Source of the DNA: Bifidobacterium pongonis
GTDB lineage: Bacteria > Actinomycetota > Actinomycetes > Actinomycetales > Bifidobacteriaceae
Length of the DNA stretch: 53,376 nt
Assembly (NCBI RefSeq): GCF_019331805.1
Contig: NZ_JAHBBE010000017.1
Span: 1 to 53,376 of the forward strand
Reading direction: 5' to 3'
Shown here: in pieces, positions 26,647-35,520 of the stretch
Position numbering within the stretch: position 1 is the first letter of the stretch
Layout: the number at the start of each line of letters is the position of its first letter
Translations under genes and position numbers: made by a program
Notes under the pieces: generated by a model
Databases searched by the model: none
Told to the model about the DNA's origin: nothing
What the model saw: only the letters and a program-made list of their open reading frames with translations

Positions 26647-28155
26647 ATGGATTTATTCCGCAAAAAATCGGTGGACCAGCTTGTTTCCGAAGCGACGCCG
26701 CTGAAAAGAACCCTACGAACCTTCGATCTGACCATGCTCGGCATCGGCGCGATCATCGGCACCGGCATCTTCGTCCTCACCGGCAAGGGCGCACTCACCG
26801 CAGGACCGGCACTCTCCGTATCCTTCCTGCTCGCCGCCGTCTGCTGCGGCTTCGCCGGACTGTGCTACGCCGAATTCGCCTCCATGGCGCCCGTATCCGG
26901 ATCCGCCTACTCCTACGCCTACCTGGCGTTCGGTGAACTCGTCGCCTTCGTGATCGGCTGGGACCTCATCCTGGAATACGCGCTGCAAGCCGCCACCGTT
27001 TCGGCCGGCTGGTCCGGGTATTTCAACAAACTGCTTGAAGGATTCGGCCTGCACCTGCCCGTCGAACTCACCGCAGCCTACGGCACCACGCCCGGCGTCA
27101 CCACCTACTTCAACCTGCCCGGCTTCATCATCGTGCTGCTCATCACCTGGCTGCTGTCCATCGGCATCAACCAGACCAAGAAAACCAACGACATCATGGT
27201 GATGATCAAACTCGTCATCATCGTCCTGTTCATCATCTGCACCGTCTGGTACGTGAACCCCGCCAACTGGAAGCCGTTCTCCCCGTACGGCATCTACACC
27301 TTCCAGCCCGGATCCACGCAGCCCTACGGCATCGTGCCCGCAGCCTCGATCGTGTTCTTCAGCTTCATCGGATTCGACGCCGTCTCCTCCTCCGCCGAGG
27401 AAACCATCAACCCGAACAAGACGCTGCCGCGCGGCATCCTGCTGTCGCTGGTCATCTCCACCGTGCTGTACATCGCCATGACCTTCATCATGACCGGCGT
27501 CGTGCCCTACAAGGAGTTCGCCAAGTTCGTGGACGCCCCGGTCGCCGGTGTGATCCTCGCCACCGGCCTGAACTGGCTCGCCGTGATCGTGAACCTCGGT
27601 GCGCTCATCGGCATGACCACCGTCATGCTCGTGCAGCTGTACGGCCAGTCCCGCATCTGCTACGCCATGAGCCGTGACGGCCTGTTCCCGAAGTTCTTCG
27701 GCGAAGTGCATCCGAAGTACCACACCCCGTTCAAGGGCACTTGGTTCTTCGGCATCCTCACCGCCATCGCCGGCGGCTTCATCAACATCAACGTGCTGTT
27801 CGAGCTGGTGAACATCGGCACCCTGTCCGCGTTCATCATCGTGTCCGCGGGCATTCTGTGGATGCGTAAGACCCAGCCGGACGCGCATCGCGGCTTCCGC
27901 GCCCCGGGCGTACCGTTCACGCCGATCTGCTCGATCGTGTTCTGTCTGATTCTGATCGGCGGACTCAACTGGGAGACCTGGCTGCGTTTCGCCATCTGGT
28001 TCGCGCTCGGCCTCGTGGTGTACTTCACGTACAGCCGCAAGCGTTCCAAGCTCAACGGTTCCACGGGTGACGGCGCTACCGCAACCGCTGCCAAGGCTGA
28101 CGCTGCAGCTGCAACCGCAACCGCAACCGCTTCGGCAGCAACCGCCGAAGCCTAG
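26647..28155 (+). CDS. Amino-acid permease, APC superfamily (cationic amino-acid transporter-like)
   Basis: This 502-residue transporter has about 12 membrane segments. The first helix carries the APC substrate motif LGIGAIIGTGIFVLTG, and the sixth has the typical FFSFIGFDAVSSSAEE. These features match the YfnA/CAT branch that imports neutral or cationic amino acids by proton symport. A low-complexity Ala/Thr tail of about 35 residues follows the last helix and is probably cytosolic. I chose ATG 26647 (MDLFRKKSVDQLV), preceded by AGAGAGAAA; the frame is open from 26581. A hairpin terminator follows at 28179. Confidence 0.92.
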   Translation: MDLFRKKSVDQLVSEATPLKRTLRTFDLTMLGIGAIIGTGIFVLTGKGALTAGPALSVSFLLAAVCCGFAGLCYAEFASMAPVSGSAYSYAYLAFGELVAFVIGWDLILEYALQAATVSAGWSGYFNKLLEGFGLHLPVELTAAYGTTPGVTTYFNLPGFIIVLLITWLLSIGINQTKKTNDIMVMIKLVIIVLFIICTVWYVNPANWKPFSPYGIYTFQPGSTQPYGIVPAASIVFFSFIGFDAVSSSAEETINPNKTLPRGILLSLVISTVLYIAMTFIMTGVVPYKEFAKFVDAPVAGVILATGLNWLAVIVNLGALIGMTTVMLVQLYGQSRICYAMSRDGLFPKFFGEVHPKYHTPFKGTWFFGILTAIAGGFININVLFELVNIGTLSAFIIVSAGILWMRKTQPDAHRGFRAPGVPFTPICSIVFCLILIGGLNWETWLRFAIWFALGLVVYFTYSRKRSKLNGSTGDGATATAAKADAAAATATATASAATAEA

Positions 28156-28178
28156 GCGAATCCTGATCAACGCACATC

Positions 28179-28215
28179 AACGGCCCGTCCCGAGATTCAT
28201 CCGGCACGGGCCGTT
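28179..28215 (+). terminator. Terminator after the APC permease
   Basis: A perfect 10-bp stem AACGGCCCGT (28179-28188) with ACGGGCCGTT (28206-28215), followed by CTCATATCT. It lies 24 bases past the stop. Confidence 0.7.
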
Positions 28216-28261
28216 CTCATATCTACGGCTCATCACAGGCAGATGCCCCCTCTCAACCCCA

Positions 28262-28762
28262 TACTCCATTACCGAAATCAGACAAAAACAGGGCAAATTT
28301 GTCTGATTCCGGAGAAGAAACCCCACCCCCCCCTCATTACCAAAATCAGACAAAAACCGCCCAAATTTGTCTGAAAACGGTAGAAGCAACCCCAAGTCCC
28401 CCATTACCGGAATCGGACAGAAACAGCCCAAATTTGTCTGATTTCGGAGAAGGGACTCACAAACCTCCGCCCCCCATTACCAAAATCAGACAAAAACAGC
28501 CCAAATTTGTCCGATTTCGGAGAAGGGATTCCCAAACCCACGCCCCCTCATTACCGAAATCAGACAAAAACAGCCCAATTTTGTCCGATTTCGGAGAAGG
28601 GATTCCCGAACCCACGCCCCCTCATTACCGAAATCAGACAAAAACAGCCCAAATTTGTCCGAAAACGGTAGGGACAAAGCCAAGTCCCCCATTACCAAAA
28701 TCAGACAGAAACGGGGCAATTTTGTCTGATTTCGGAGAAGGGTCCCGAATTCCTAGTAATGG
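28262..28762. repeat. Array of seven palindromic repeats (67-74 bp period)
   Basis: Units begin at the CATTAC at 28267, 28335, 28402, 28475, 28549, 28623 and 28690. Each carries CCGAAATCAGACAAA, a 9-11 base loop (AACAGCCCAA or similar) and TTTGTCTGATTTCGG, a stem of up to 15 bp, then AGAAGGG and a C-rich spacer. Units 2 and 6 instead end TCTGAAAACGGTAG, which pairs further out (TACCG/CGGTA) across an AAA/AAA internal loop. The array ends in GTAATGG, the inverse of the opening CCATTAC. No promoter or ORF is convincing within it. Confidence 0.92.
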
Positions 28763-28850
28763 CCGGGCAGCGTGGAACGTGTTCGACACACTCAAGGCCG
28801 TTTGGCCAAGCTTACAGTCTCACACGCTCCACGCTGCCCTCTCGGCCCCT
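28761..28850 (+). repeat. Variable-arm stem-loop element, copy B
   Basis: Perfect 12-bp arms GGGCAGCGTGGA (28765-28776) and TCCACGCTGCCC (28828-28839) enclose a core with CGACACACTCAAGGCCGTT (28784-28802) and GGCCAAGC. The core recurs at 43728-43746 and, inverted, near 43890-43921. The arms are different in each copy. Confidence 0.85.
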
Positions 28851-28881
28851 GCTTAGCGTAGACGGTCAGAGAAAGAGTCTC

Positions 28882-28934
28882 CATATAGCTACGCTGAGAA
28901 GCCGCCAGCGTAGACGAACAGCGAAGGCATCACC
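28882..28934 (+). repeat. Palindromic intergenic repeat (copy 2 of 2)
   Basis: This 53-bp segment is about 85 percent identical to 20113-20165, including AGCTACGCTG and the inverted CAGCGTAG and the downstream GAAGGCATC. It lies in the 880-bp gene-free stretch between the APC permease and the GNAT gene. Confidence 0.8.
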
Positions 28935-28971
28935 GGATGCCCACGTCGGAAAGTCAACAGCGTATAAACGA

Positions 28972-29009
28972 ACGCCCTCGGCGTTGCCGTATGGCTACGC
29001 CGAGGGCGT
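28972..29009 (-). terminator. Hairpin after the GNAT gene
   Basis: A perfect 13-bp stem (28972-28984 with 28997-29009) and a 12-base loop lie 26 bases past the GNAT stop. The minus-strand side continues TCGTTTAT. The loop-side TATGGCTACGC resembles the nearby palindromic repeat. Confidence 0.65.
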
Positions 29010-29035
29010 CAAAAAAGAAAACCAGCGAACCGAAA

Positions 29036-29563
29036 TCACCACTCGTGGCGCTGATAGGCGATGCGCGTGGTGTCGATGGGGCGGTCGAGCAGCTGAATCA
29101 GGCCGCAGCGGGCGAAACCGTTCGATTCGAGCACATGCTGCATGGCCTTGTTGTTCGGATGCGTGTCGGCGCGCACATTGCCGTAATGCTCGATGCACCA
29201 GTTGATGCACTCCTTGGCCGCTCCACGAACAAGCCCGGAGGAGGCGACGCGATGGATCGTCACATACGGGTCGTCATCCAGCCAGGCGCCATCGATATGC
29301 ACGTACGTCGGATCGATGCCCGTGCACAATGCGAATTGGGCGAGCACGCGTTCCTTGCCGTCAACCGTGTCGACGAGCAGCATGGTGCGCTGCGATTCGA
29401 TATCGTCACGGATCACTTCCTCGCGCGGGAACTTGTCCCCCCACTGCGTGGGATTCCCACTGGCCGCCATCAGTTCGCGGGCACGCTGATAGATCGCGTG
29501 TATTGTCGGCAAATCATCCATCGTGGCATGGCGGAAACGTCTCGTAACGGTATCGTCGTTCAC
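29036..29563 (-). CDS. GNAT-family N-acetyltransferase
   Basis: This 175-residue protein has the GNAT fold. The N-terminal RHATMDDLPTIHAIYQRAREL helix comes first, central strands YVTIHRVASSGLVRGAAKECINW hold the acetyl-CoA-binding region, and NNKAMQHVLESNGF closes the domain. The substrate is not identifiable. GTG 29563 has AGGTGAG a short distance upstream. It is a solitary gene next to luxS. Confidence 0.85.
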   Translation of the reverse strand: MNDDTVTRRFRHATMDDLPTIHAIYQRARELMAASGNPTQWGDKFPREEVIRDDIESQRTMLLVDTVDGKERVLAQFALCTGIDPTYVHIDGAWLDDDPYVTIHRVASSGLVRGAAKECINWCIEHYGNVRADTHPNNKAMQHVLESNGFARCGLIQLLDRPIDTTRIAYQRHEW

Positions 29564-29684
29564 AGCTCACCTCGCTCGCATCATGTATTACCGAGCGATA
29601 AAGCTAGCACGTTCGGTGCACATCACCAAGTATCACCGTCATGCCCCCGTCCGCCCATCGAGTCGACGCGCCGAATGTCGGAAA

Positions 29685-30170
29685 TCAGACCACCTTGCGT
29701 TCGAACGGATCCGAGCTGATGCCCTTGGCGAGAATGTCCTTGCACCATTCCTTCGCCGTGAACAGGCTGTGGTCACGGTAGTTGCCGCAGCTTTCGACGG
29801 TCGTGGCGGGAACGTCGTCCCACGTCGCCTCATAGGCGATGAATTCGAGCGCTTCCTTGAGCGCACGCGCCACTTCCTCGGTGGGATGCGTGCCCCAGGT
29901 CAGCAGATGGAAGCCGGTACGGCAGCCGAACGGCGAGCAGTCGATGTAGCCGGGGATGCGTTCGCGCAGCAGCACGGCGATGGTGTGTTCGATGGTGTGC
30001 AGGCCACCGGTGGGGATGGCGTTCTCGTTCGGCTGCACCAGGCGCAGATCGTAATTGGAGATCACGTCGCCGTTGGGACCGGTTTCGGTGTCGATGTAGC
30101 GCACGTAGGGCGCCTTCACCTTGGTGTGGTCGAGCTGGAAGCTTTCGACTACCGGCTTGTTATCCGTCAT
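29685..30170 (-). CDS. luxS: S-ribosylhomocysteine lyase (LuxS)
   Basis: This 161-residue metalloenzyme splits S-ribosylhomocysteine into homocysteine and DPD, the AI-2 precursor, closing the activated methyl cycle. Metal ligands are H58 and H62 in HTIEH with the catalytic E61, and C128 in ESCGN. The catalytic cysteine C83 is in GCRTGF. It has full length. ATG 30170 follows AAAGGACAATC. The homocysteine it frees could feed the transsulfuration genes at 35521-37853. recQ lies just upstream on the same strand, about 147 bp away. Confidence 0.97.
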   Translation of the reverse strand: MTDNKPVVESFQLDHTKVKAPYVRYIDTETGPNGDVISNYDLRLVQPNENAIPTGGLHTIEHTIAVLLRERIPGYIDCSPFGCRTGFHLLTWGTHPTEEVARALKEALEFIAYEATWDDVPATTVESCGNYRDHSLFTAKEWCKDILAKGISSDPFERKVV

Positions 30171-30317
30171 GATTGTCCTTTCTCATATTCGCCGCTGCCA
30201 CGGCCAGTGCCACGGCGAGGCGCCACTACGATGGCATTTCTACCACTGTGGCCGTTTCGCGCGGCCAAGTCAATCCGTTCGTTATGCGTTTCCCCGATCA
30301 CCGGTTATCAAAGCCCA

Positions 30318-32291
30318 TCACCGGTTGCCCTCGTCCGCATCCCGCGTTTCCGAACCGCCCGCCGCAGGCGGCTCCTCCACCGCACGAATCGCCTCCAGGA
30401 AGCGCTCGCCATACCTGCGCATCTTGACTTCGCCTACACCGCTGATCTCCAGCATCCGCGCATTGGTGGTCGGCCGTACGCGCGCCATGTCACGCAACGT
30501 CTTGTCGCTGAACACGATGTACGGCGGTTTGCCGATTTCGCGGGCGATGGCGAGACGCAGTTCGCGCAGTTTGCCGAACAGTTCTTCCTCGGCCGGGCTT
30601 GCACCCCAATCGCCGCCCTGCGACTGCGACAGCGGGCGCACCTGCGATTGCGTGCGGGCGCTTCCGCCCTGCCCCGCCGAACTGCGGGCGATGCGTTTCA
30701 TCTCATAATGGAAATCCGGTTGCACGGTTTCCGCGGCACGCGCACCGAACATGACGATCGGCATGCGTCCTTCGGAGATGCGCAGGAACCCGTCGGCCAC
30801 CATCTGGTTGAGCACGTCGCGCACGCGCGCTTCGGGAACGTCCTTGAGTTTGCCGTACGTGGCCATGGTTTCCGGGTGCCATACCGCGAGATCCTGCGAT
30901 TTCGAACCGCGTAGGATCTTCACGATCTTGCCCATGCCTACTTTCTGGTTCACATCATGCACGCACATGCTGATGGCACGCGCCACGTCGGTCGCGTCCA
31001 CGGTTTCGAAAGTCTGCCCGCAGTTCGCGCATCCACCTTCGCACATGCCGCCGTGCGCATCCGCCTGCTCCCCGAAATACCGCGTCATATAGCCATGCAG
31101 GCATTCGGTGGTGCGGCAGTAGCCGACCATGCCGTCGAGCAGCCGACGCTTCGACTGGCGTACGATCTCCTGCTCCTCCGGCGTGAGACGTTCGTTTTCA
31201 TAATCCGAATCCATGAGACGCCGCCGCGTGACGATATCGGATTCGTTCCACAGCAGCGTGCATCGGCTCGGTTCGCCGTCACGCCCGGCACGCCCGGCCT
31301 CCTGATAGTAGGCTTCGATGCTTTCGGGCATGTTGTGGTGGATCACGTACCGCACGTTCGACTTGTCGATGCCCATGCCGAAGGCGTTCGTCGCGACTAC
31401 CACCGGCACGCGGTCGTTGACGAAGTCGCGTTGCGCCTGCTCCCTCACGTCCGGCGACATGCCACCATGGTAGGCGACGGCGACGCGCCCTTCCTGAGCG
31501 GATGTGCCGAGCAGTATGGGCACGGTGTGGTTCAGCGATGCGGCGAGGCTTTCGGTTTCCTTGCGCGTGGCGCAATACACGATGCCCGATTCGGACGCAT
31601 GGTCCGCCACGTATCGTGCGATCCAGGCAGCCTTGTTCTTGGTGTCGAGTTTGAGGATGTCGAAGTAGAGGTTCGGCCGGTCGAATCCGGTGACCGTGAC
31701 CTGCGGGTTTGTAAGGCCCAGGATGCCGATGATGTCGCGGCGGACGCGTTCGGTGGCGGTCGCGGTGAACGCTGCCACGATGGGGCGAGTGGGAAGCCCG
31801 GCGATGAATTCGCCGATGCCCAAGTACGAGGAACGGAAGTCCTGGCCCCATTGGGAGACGCAGTGCGCCTCGTCCACGGCGACCATGGAGATGGGCGTTC
31901 GGCTGGCGAAGTTCCGGAAACGTTGCGTTTCCAAGCGTTCCGGGGCGACATACAGCAGTTTGGCCTGACCGTTCGCGGCCATGGACAGGGCGAGATCCTG
32001 CTGGTCGGGCGTCTGCATGCCGTTGACGAACAGGGCGGGGATGCCCGTGTCGTTGAGCGCGTCCACCTGATCCTGCATGAGGGAGATGAGCGGCGAGACG
32101 ACGATGGTCACGCCCGGCAGCAGCGTGGCGGGAATCTGGTAGCAGACCGATTTGCCTGCGCCCGTAGGCATGACTCCGAGCACATCCCGCCCGTCGAGAA
32201 TCGCGTTGACGATGCCTTCCTGCCCCGGTCGGAAGGCATCGTAGCCGAAGAATGTGCGTAGTGCGCCGCGCGCCGCCGTAGTATCTGCCAT
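30318..32291 (-). CDS. recQ: ATP-dependent DNA helicase RecQ
   Basis: This 657-residue helicase unwinds DNA at stalled forks and in recombination. In order there are Walker A GVMPTGAGKS (about residue 39), DEAH (VAVDEAHCVSQWG), motif VI QEAGRAGRDG, the RecQ zinc site (CRTTECLHGYM then CEGGCANC) and a C-terminal HRDC domain (LFGKLRELRLAIAREIGKPPY onwards). A Gln/Ser-rich linker precedes the HRDC domain. I chose ATG 32291 (MADTTAARGALRTFFGYDAFR); the ATG 33 bases upstream adds no family sequence. No strong ribosome site is visible. Confidence 0.96.
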   Translation of the reverse strand: MADTTAARGALRTFFGYDAFRPGQEGIVNAILDGRDVLGVMPTGAGKSVCYQIPATLLPGVTIVVSPLISLMQDQVDALNDTGIPALFVNGMQTPDQQDLALSMAANGQAKLLYVAPERLETQRFRNFASRTPISMVAVDEAHCVSQWGQDFRSSYLGIGEFIAGLPTRPIVAAFTATATERVRRDIIGILGLTNPQVTVTGFDRPNLYFDILKLDTKNKAAWIARYVADHASESGIVYCATRKETESLAASLNHTVPILLGTSAQEGRVAVAYHGGMSPDVREQAQRDFVNDRVPVVVATNAFGMGIDKSNVRYVIHHNMPESIEAYYQEAGRAGRDGEPSRCTLLWNESDIVTRRRLMDSDYENERLTPEEQEIVRQSKRRLLDGMVGYCRTTECLHGYMTRYFGEQADAHGGMCEGGCANCGQTFETVDATDVARAISMCVHDVNQKVGMGKIVKILRGSKSQDLAVWHPETMATYGKLKDVPEARVRDVLNQMVADGFLRISEGRMPIVMFGARAAETVQPDFHYEMKRIARSSAGQGGSARTQSQVRPLSQSQGGDWGASPAEEELFGKLRELRLAIAREIGKPPYIVFSDKTLRDMARVRPTTNARMLEISGVGEVKMRRYGERFLEAIRAVEEPPAAGGSETRDADEGNR

Positions 32292-32310
32292 ACGCGACAG
32301 TCTAGTCGGC

Positions 32311-32399
32311 GACGCGCGGTGCACATATCACGCACTCACGCGGTACGCAACCATCGCACACTCACGCGGTGCAACCGTCACGCACTCACTCGGTGCGCA
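32311..32399. repeat. Degenerate tandem repeat overlapping the 3' end of the ABC gene
   Basis: Read on the minus strand, about three and a half copies of ACCGMGTGAGTGYGYGAYGGTTGC with a 25-31 bp period run from inside the last codons of the ABC transporter gene (stop at 32386-32388) towards recQ. The copies appear to be duplications of the gene's own tail. Confidence 0.75.
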
Positions 32400-35229
32400 G
32401 CGCGGTGGCGGGATCGCGCTTGGCCGCGCCACGCGACGGGATAAGCCCGCCGATCAGCGTGAGCACGACGCTGAGGATCACCAGCGCGATGGCGTTACCG
32501 ACCGGCAGCACGGCGCTGACCTCCGTGGTACCCATGAAGTAGTGCAGCACACTGTTGATCGGAATGTTGAGCAGCACGGTCACGCCCACGCCGATCAGAC
32601 CTGCCAGCAGGCCGATGATGCCGGTTTCCGCGTTGAACACGTTCGACACGTTGCGCTTGGAGGCGCCCATGGCGCGCAGAATGCCGATCTCCTTGGTGCG
32701 TTCGAGCACGGAAATGTAGGTGATGATGCCGATCATGATCGACGACACCACCAGCGACACGGCCACGAACGCGATGAGCACGTAGGTGATGACGTTGATG
32801 ATGGTGGTCACCGAGTTCATCATCAGACCCACGTAATCGGTGTAGGTGATCTTGTCCTTCTCCTTGGCGGTCTTGTTGTAGTCGTCGATGGCGTCGTTGA
32901 TGGAGTTCTTGTCTTCGAAACTGTCGACGTAGATGTTGATGGAGCTGGGCGCGCTGCGGCTGACCACGCCGAAATCGGTGAGATTGTCGTTGTAGGAGCC
33001 GGTGGACACGTACTGGTTGTAGATGGCGACGAGCGTCGTCTGATCGGCTGTGGCGATGTACGCGTCGAAGCGTTCGGCGAGCTGCTGTTCGCTCATCTGC
33101 GCGAGGCTTGCGCCCTGCTGGCCTGCGGCGGCCTGCTGATCGGCGGAACCGGTCTGCCCCGCCGCACCGTTCTGGCCGGCCGCGCCTTGTGCGGACGCCA
33201 TGAGGTTCTGCGCCATCTGCGCCTTCTTGCTCACGCCGAGGGACGCGATATAGTCGCGCGCATCCTGCGCCTTGGTGGCGTCGTCGGACGGCGAGAACGT
33301 CATGCCGTTGAGCACGTTGTGCGTCTTGTCGGCCTTCTGTTCGGCGACGATTTCGCTGGATTCGGCGCGGTCGATGAGGGCATCGGTCAATGCGCGCGTA
33401 TAGCCCACGCCGGAGGCCAGCGGTGTCGCGTCGGCGTCCTTGATCGGCTTGACCACGCCCACGATCTTCAGATCGATGGCCTTATCCGTGTCGATCAACG
33501 AATCGATCCGGTCGGCGTCGTCGCCCACGTAGTTCCAATGGCCGTCATCGCCCTTGACGTACTGGTCGCAGGCGGGCAGCAGTTTGAGCGTGCGTCCGAT
33601 GACGTCGGTGTAGTTGATCTTCTTGGTGTCGGTTTTCACCTTGTCGCCGGAGTTGAGCTGGTTCATCATGTCGTGGTATTCGTCGGCGGATTTCAGGCCC
33701 AGCTCGTACACGGTGGTCAGCGACAGCGCATTGTTCTCGTCGAGTACGACCACGACTTCGTTCTTGTTCTTCGGCCAGGATCCCTTGACCACCGTGTAGT
33801 TGTCGGAAACGACCTTGCCGACGTTCTGCTTGCCGTCGGCGCTCGGCATGATCTCGTGGAACGAGCTCGGCGCGGCGTTCTGATCGGTTTTGCCGGTGAG
33901 CATGCTCACACGCGTGGAGGTGAAGGTGGTGGAGTCGGCGGACATGAGCGAACCATTGGCCATCTGATCGGCCATCGACTTGGAACCGCTGCCGCCCACG
34001 GTCACACCGTCCGCGTCGACCAGCGTGCCATCCGCGTCATGCGAATACACGGAGAACTTCGTGTCGTAGGAGTACTGGATTCCCGCGGCGCCGACATACT
34101 TGTTGATCTCGCTGTCCTTGTTGTCCAAGTATTTCTTGAACGCGCTCAGATTGTTCTCGGTGATGCTGCTGGTCATCGAAGCGGTGCCCTTGATGGCCGT
34201 ATCATCCGGGTAGATCGCGTCGCTGCCATGCTTCTTGCCCTGGTTTTCCGCGCTTTGCTTGCCGGAGTTCATCATGCTGGTCAGATCGAAGGTCTGTTCG
34301 TCGATGGTGATCGGGTAGGCGGTCATCGTTTCGCGCTGGATGTTGGCGATGTATGTGTTCACGCCGGCCGAAACGGACATGATGAGCGCGATGCCGATGA
34401 TGCCGATGGATCCGGCGAACGAGGTGAGGAACGTGCGCCCCTTCTTGGTGCGCAGGTTGTTGAAGCTCAACGCGATGGAGGTGAGGAACGACATGGAGGC
34501 GCGGCCCATCGTCCTATGCACCGGGGCTTCGGCCGATTCGTCGGCGACCGGTTCGAACGGATCGGAATCCGAACGGATCACGCCGTCCTTGAGTTCCACG
34601 ATGCGCGTGGCATACTGGTAGGCCAGTTCGGGGTTGTGCGTCACCATGACGACGAGACGGTCCTTGGCCACGTCCTTGAGCAGTTCCATGATCTGCACGG
34701 AGGTTTCGGAGTCGAGTGCGCCGGTCGGCTCGTCGGCCAGCACGATGTCCGGATCGTTGACCAATGCGCGGGCGATGGCCACGCGCTGCATCTGGCCGCC
34801 GGAGAGCTGGTTCGGCTTCTTGTCGATATGATCACCCAATCCCACCTGTTCGAGCGCCTTGCGTGCACGCTGGCGTCGTTCCGAACGCGGAACGCCGGAA
34901 ATGGTCAGGGCGAGTTCCACATTGGACAGGATCGTCTGGTGCGGGATGAGATTGTAGCTTTGGAACACGAAACCGATGGTGTGATTGCGGTAGGAGTCCC
35001 AGTCGCGGCTCTTGTACTGCTTGGTGGAGATGCCGTTGATCACCAGATCGCCGGAATCGTAATGGTCGAGTCCGCCGATGATGTTGAGCAGCGTGGTTTT
35101 GCCCGATCCCGAAGGTCCGAGGATGGCCACGAACTCGCTGTCACGCAGGTTCAGACTGACATCGTCCAACGCCTGTTGCACGAAATCGCCGGTTTTGTAT
35201 TGTTTGGAGATGCCTTGGATCTGCAGCAT
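32386..35229 (-). CDS. MacB-like ABC transporter, fused ATPase and FtsX-type permease
   Basis: This 947-residue protein has an N-terminal ATPase with Walker [10 protein letters not shown] (residues 38-46), signature [15 protein letters not shown] and Walker [14 protein letters not shown] first membrane span follows at about 270-295. A very long extracellular domain follows (about 300-830), with a Gln/Ala-rich stretch ([12 protein letters not shown]). Three C-terminal FtsX spans carry [15 protein letters not shown]. This layout belongs to mechanotransmission-type exporters/extractors (MacB/LolCDE/antimicrobial-peptide efflux) rather than importers. ATG 35229 follows GAGGCGG. It stands alone; cargo is unknown. 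Confidence 0.92.
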   Translation of the reverse strand: MLQIQGISKQYKTGDFVQQALDDVSLNLRDSEFVAILGPSGSGKTTLLNIIGGLDHYDSGDLVINGISTKQYKSRDWDSYRNHTIGFVFQSYNLIPHQTILSNVELALTISGVPRSERRQRARKALEQVGLGDHIDKKPNQLSGGQMQRVAIARALVNDPDIVLADEPTGALDSETSVQIMELLKDVAKDRLVVMVTHNPELAYQYATRIVELKDGVIRSDSDPFEPVADESAEAPVHRTMGRASMSFLTSIALSFNNLRTKKGRTFLTSFAGSIGIIGIALIMSVSAGVNTYIANIQRETMTAYPITIDEQTFDLTSMMNSGKQSAENQGKKHGSDAIYPDDTAIKGTASMTSSITENNLSAFKKYLDNKDSEINKYVGAAGIQYSYDTKFSVYSHDADGTLVDADGVTVGGSGSKSMADQMANGSLMSADSTTFTSTRVSMLTGKTDQNAAPSSFHEIMPSADGKQNVGKVVSDNYTVVKGSWPKNKNEVVVVLDENNALSLTTVYELGLKSADEYHDMMNQLNSGDKVKTDTKKINYTDVIGRTLKLLPACDQYVKGDDGHWNYVGDDADRIDSLIDTDKAIDLKIVGVVKPIKDADATPLASGVGYTRALTDALIDRAESSEIVAEQKADKTHNVLNGMTFSPSDDATKAQDARDYIASLGVSKKAQMAQNLMASAQGAAGQNGAAGQTGSADQQAAAGQQGASLAQMSEQQLAERFDAYIATADQTTLVAIYNQYVSTGSYNDNLTDFGVVSRSAPSSINIYVDSFEDKNSINDAIDDYNKTAKEKDKITYTDYVGLMMNSVTTIINVITYVLIAFVAVSLVVSSIMIGIITYISVLERTKEIGILRAMGASKRNVSNVFNAETGIIGLLAGLIGVGVTVLLNIPINSVLHYFMGTTEVSAVLPVGNAIALVILSVVLTLIGGLIPSRGAAKRDPATALRTE

Positions 35230-35383
35230 GCCGCCTCGTCTCGCTAATCGTCGTCCCCTCCCCGGTGCGGGGTGCGCCCTTGGCGAGCGCGGACGTTGTC
35301 GAAAGCATTATAGGGCGGCACCCCCGTCATAACAATGGTCGGGAAAGCAATGCAATATGTTTCCCTAAGCGCATCGCATACGA

Positions 35384-35430
35384 GAGGGGCCGTGCGAACC
35401 GGACCTGCGATCCGGCTCGTACGACCCCTC
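35384..35430 (-). terminator. Imperfect hairpin after the cystathionine gamma gene
   Basis: A 20-base arm (35384-35403) pairs with 35411-35430 with internal mismatches: GAGGGG/CCCCTC outside and CCGGA/TCCGG inside. It ends about 90 bases past the upstream gene's stop and has no clear T-tract. The rest of 35230-35520 shows nothing else. Confidence 0.55.
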
Positions 35431-35520
35431 ACGTTCCCCTGATTACCCCCTAGCTTTCGGTGGTCCCGCGGCTCCCTCGGCTCCCCCGTTACCGCGAGTT
35501 GCCGCGCCTTCCACGTTCCG

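Larger units (their letters stand above)
28156..29035. other. Gene-free 880-bp repeat region
   Basis: It is filled, in order, by a terminator, the seven-unit palindromic array, variable-arm element B, the second copy of the 53-bp palindromic repeat and a terminator-like hairpin. Open frames across it arise from the repeats and I do not call them genes. Confidence 0.85.

Noticed and set aside
28262..28762. CRISPR array
   Set aside because: The units are palindromes with similar spacers rather than identical short repeats with unique spacers, and no cas gene is near.
28299..28856. Open frame of 185 codons across the palindromic array
   Set aside because: The repeat lacks stop codons in this frame. 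Composition is low-complexity Pro/Ser/Lys and it has no ribosome site or family match.
32254..35247. 997-codon plus-strand frame opposite the MacB-like gene
   Set aside because: It is the antisense shadow of a gene with clear ABC motifs; high G+C sequence keeps the opposite frame open.
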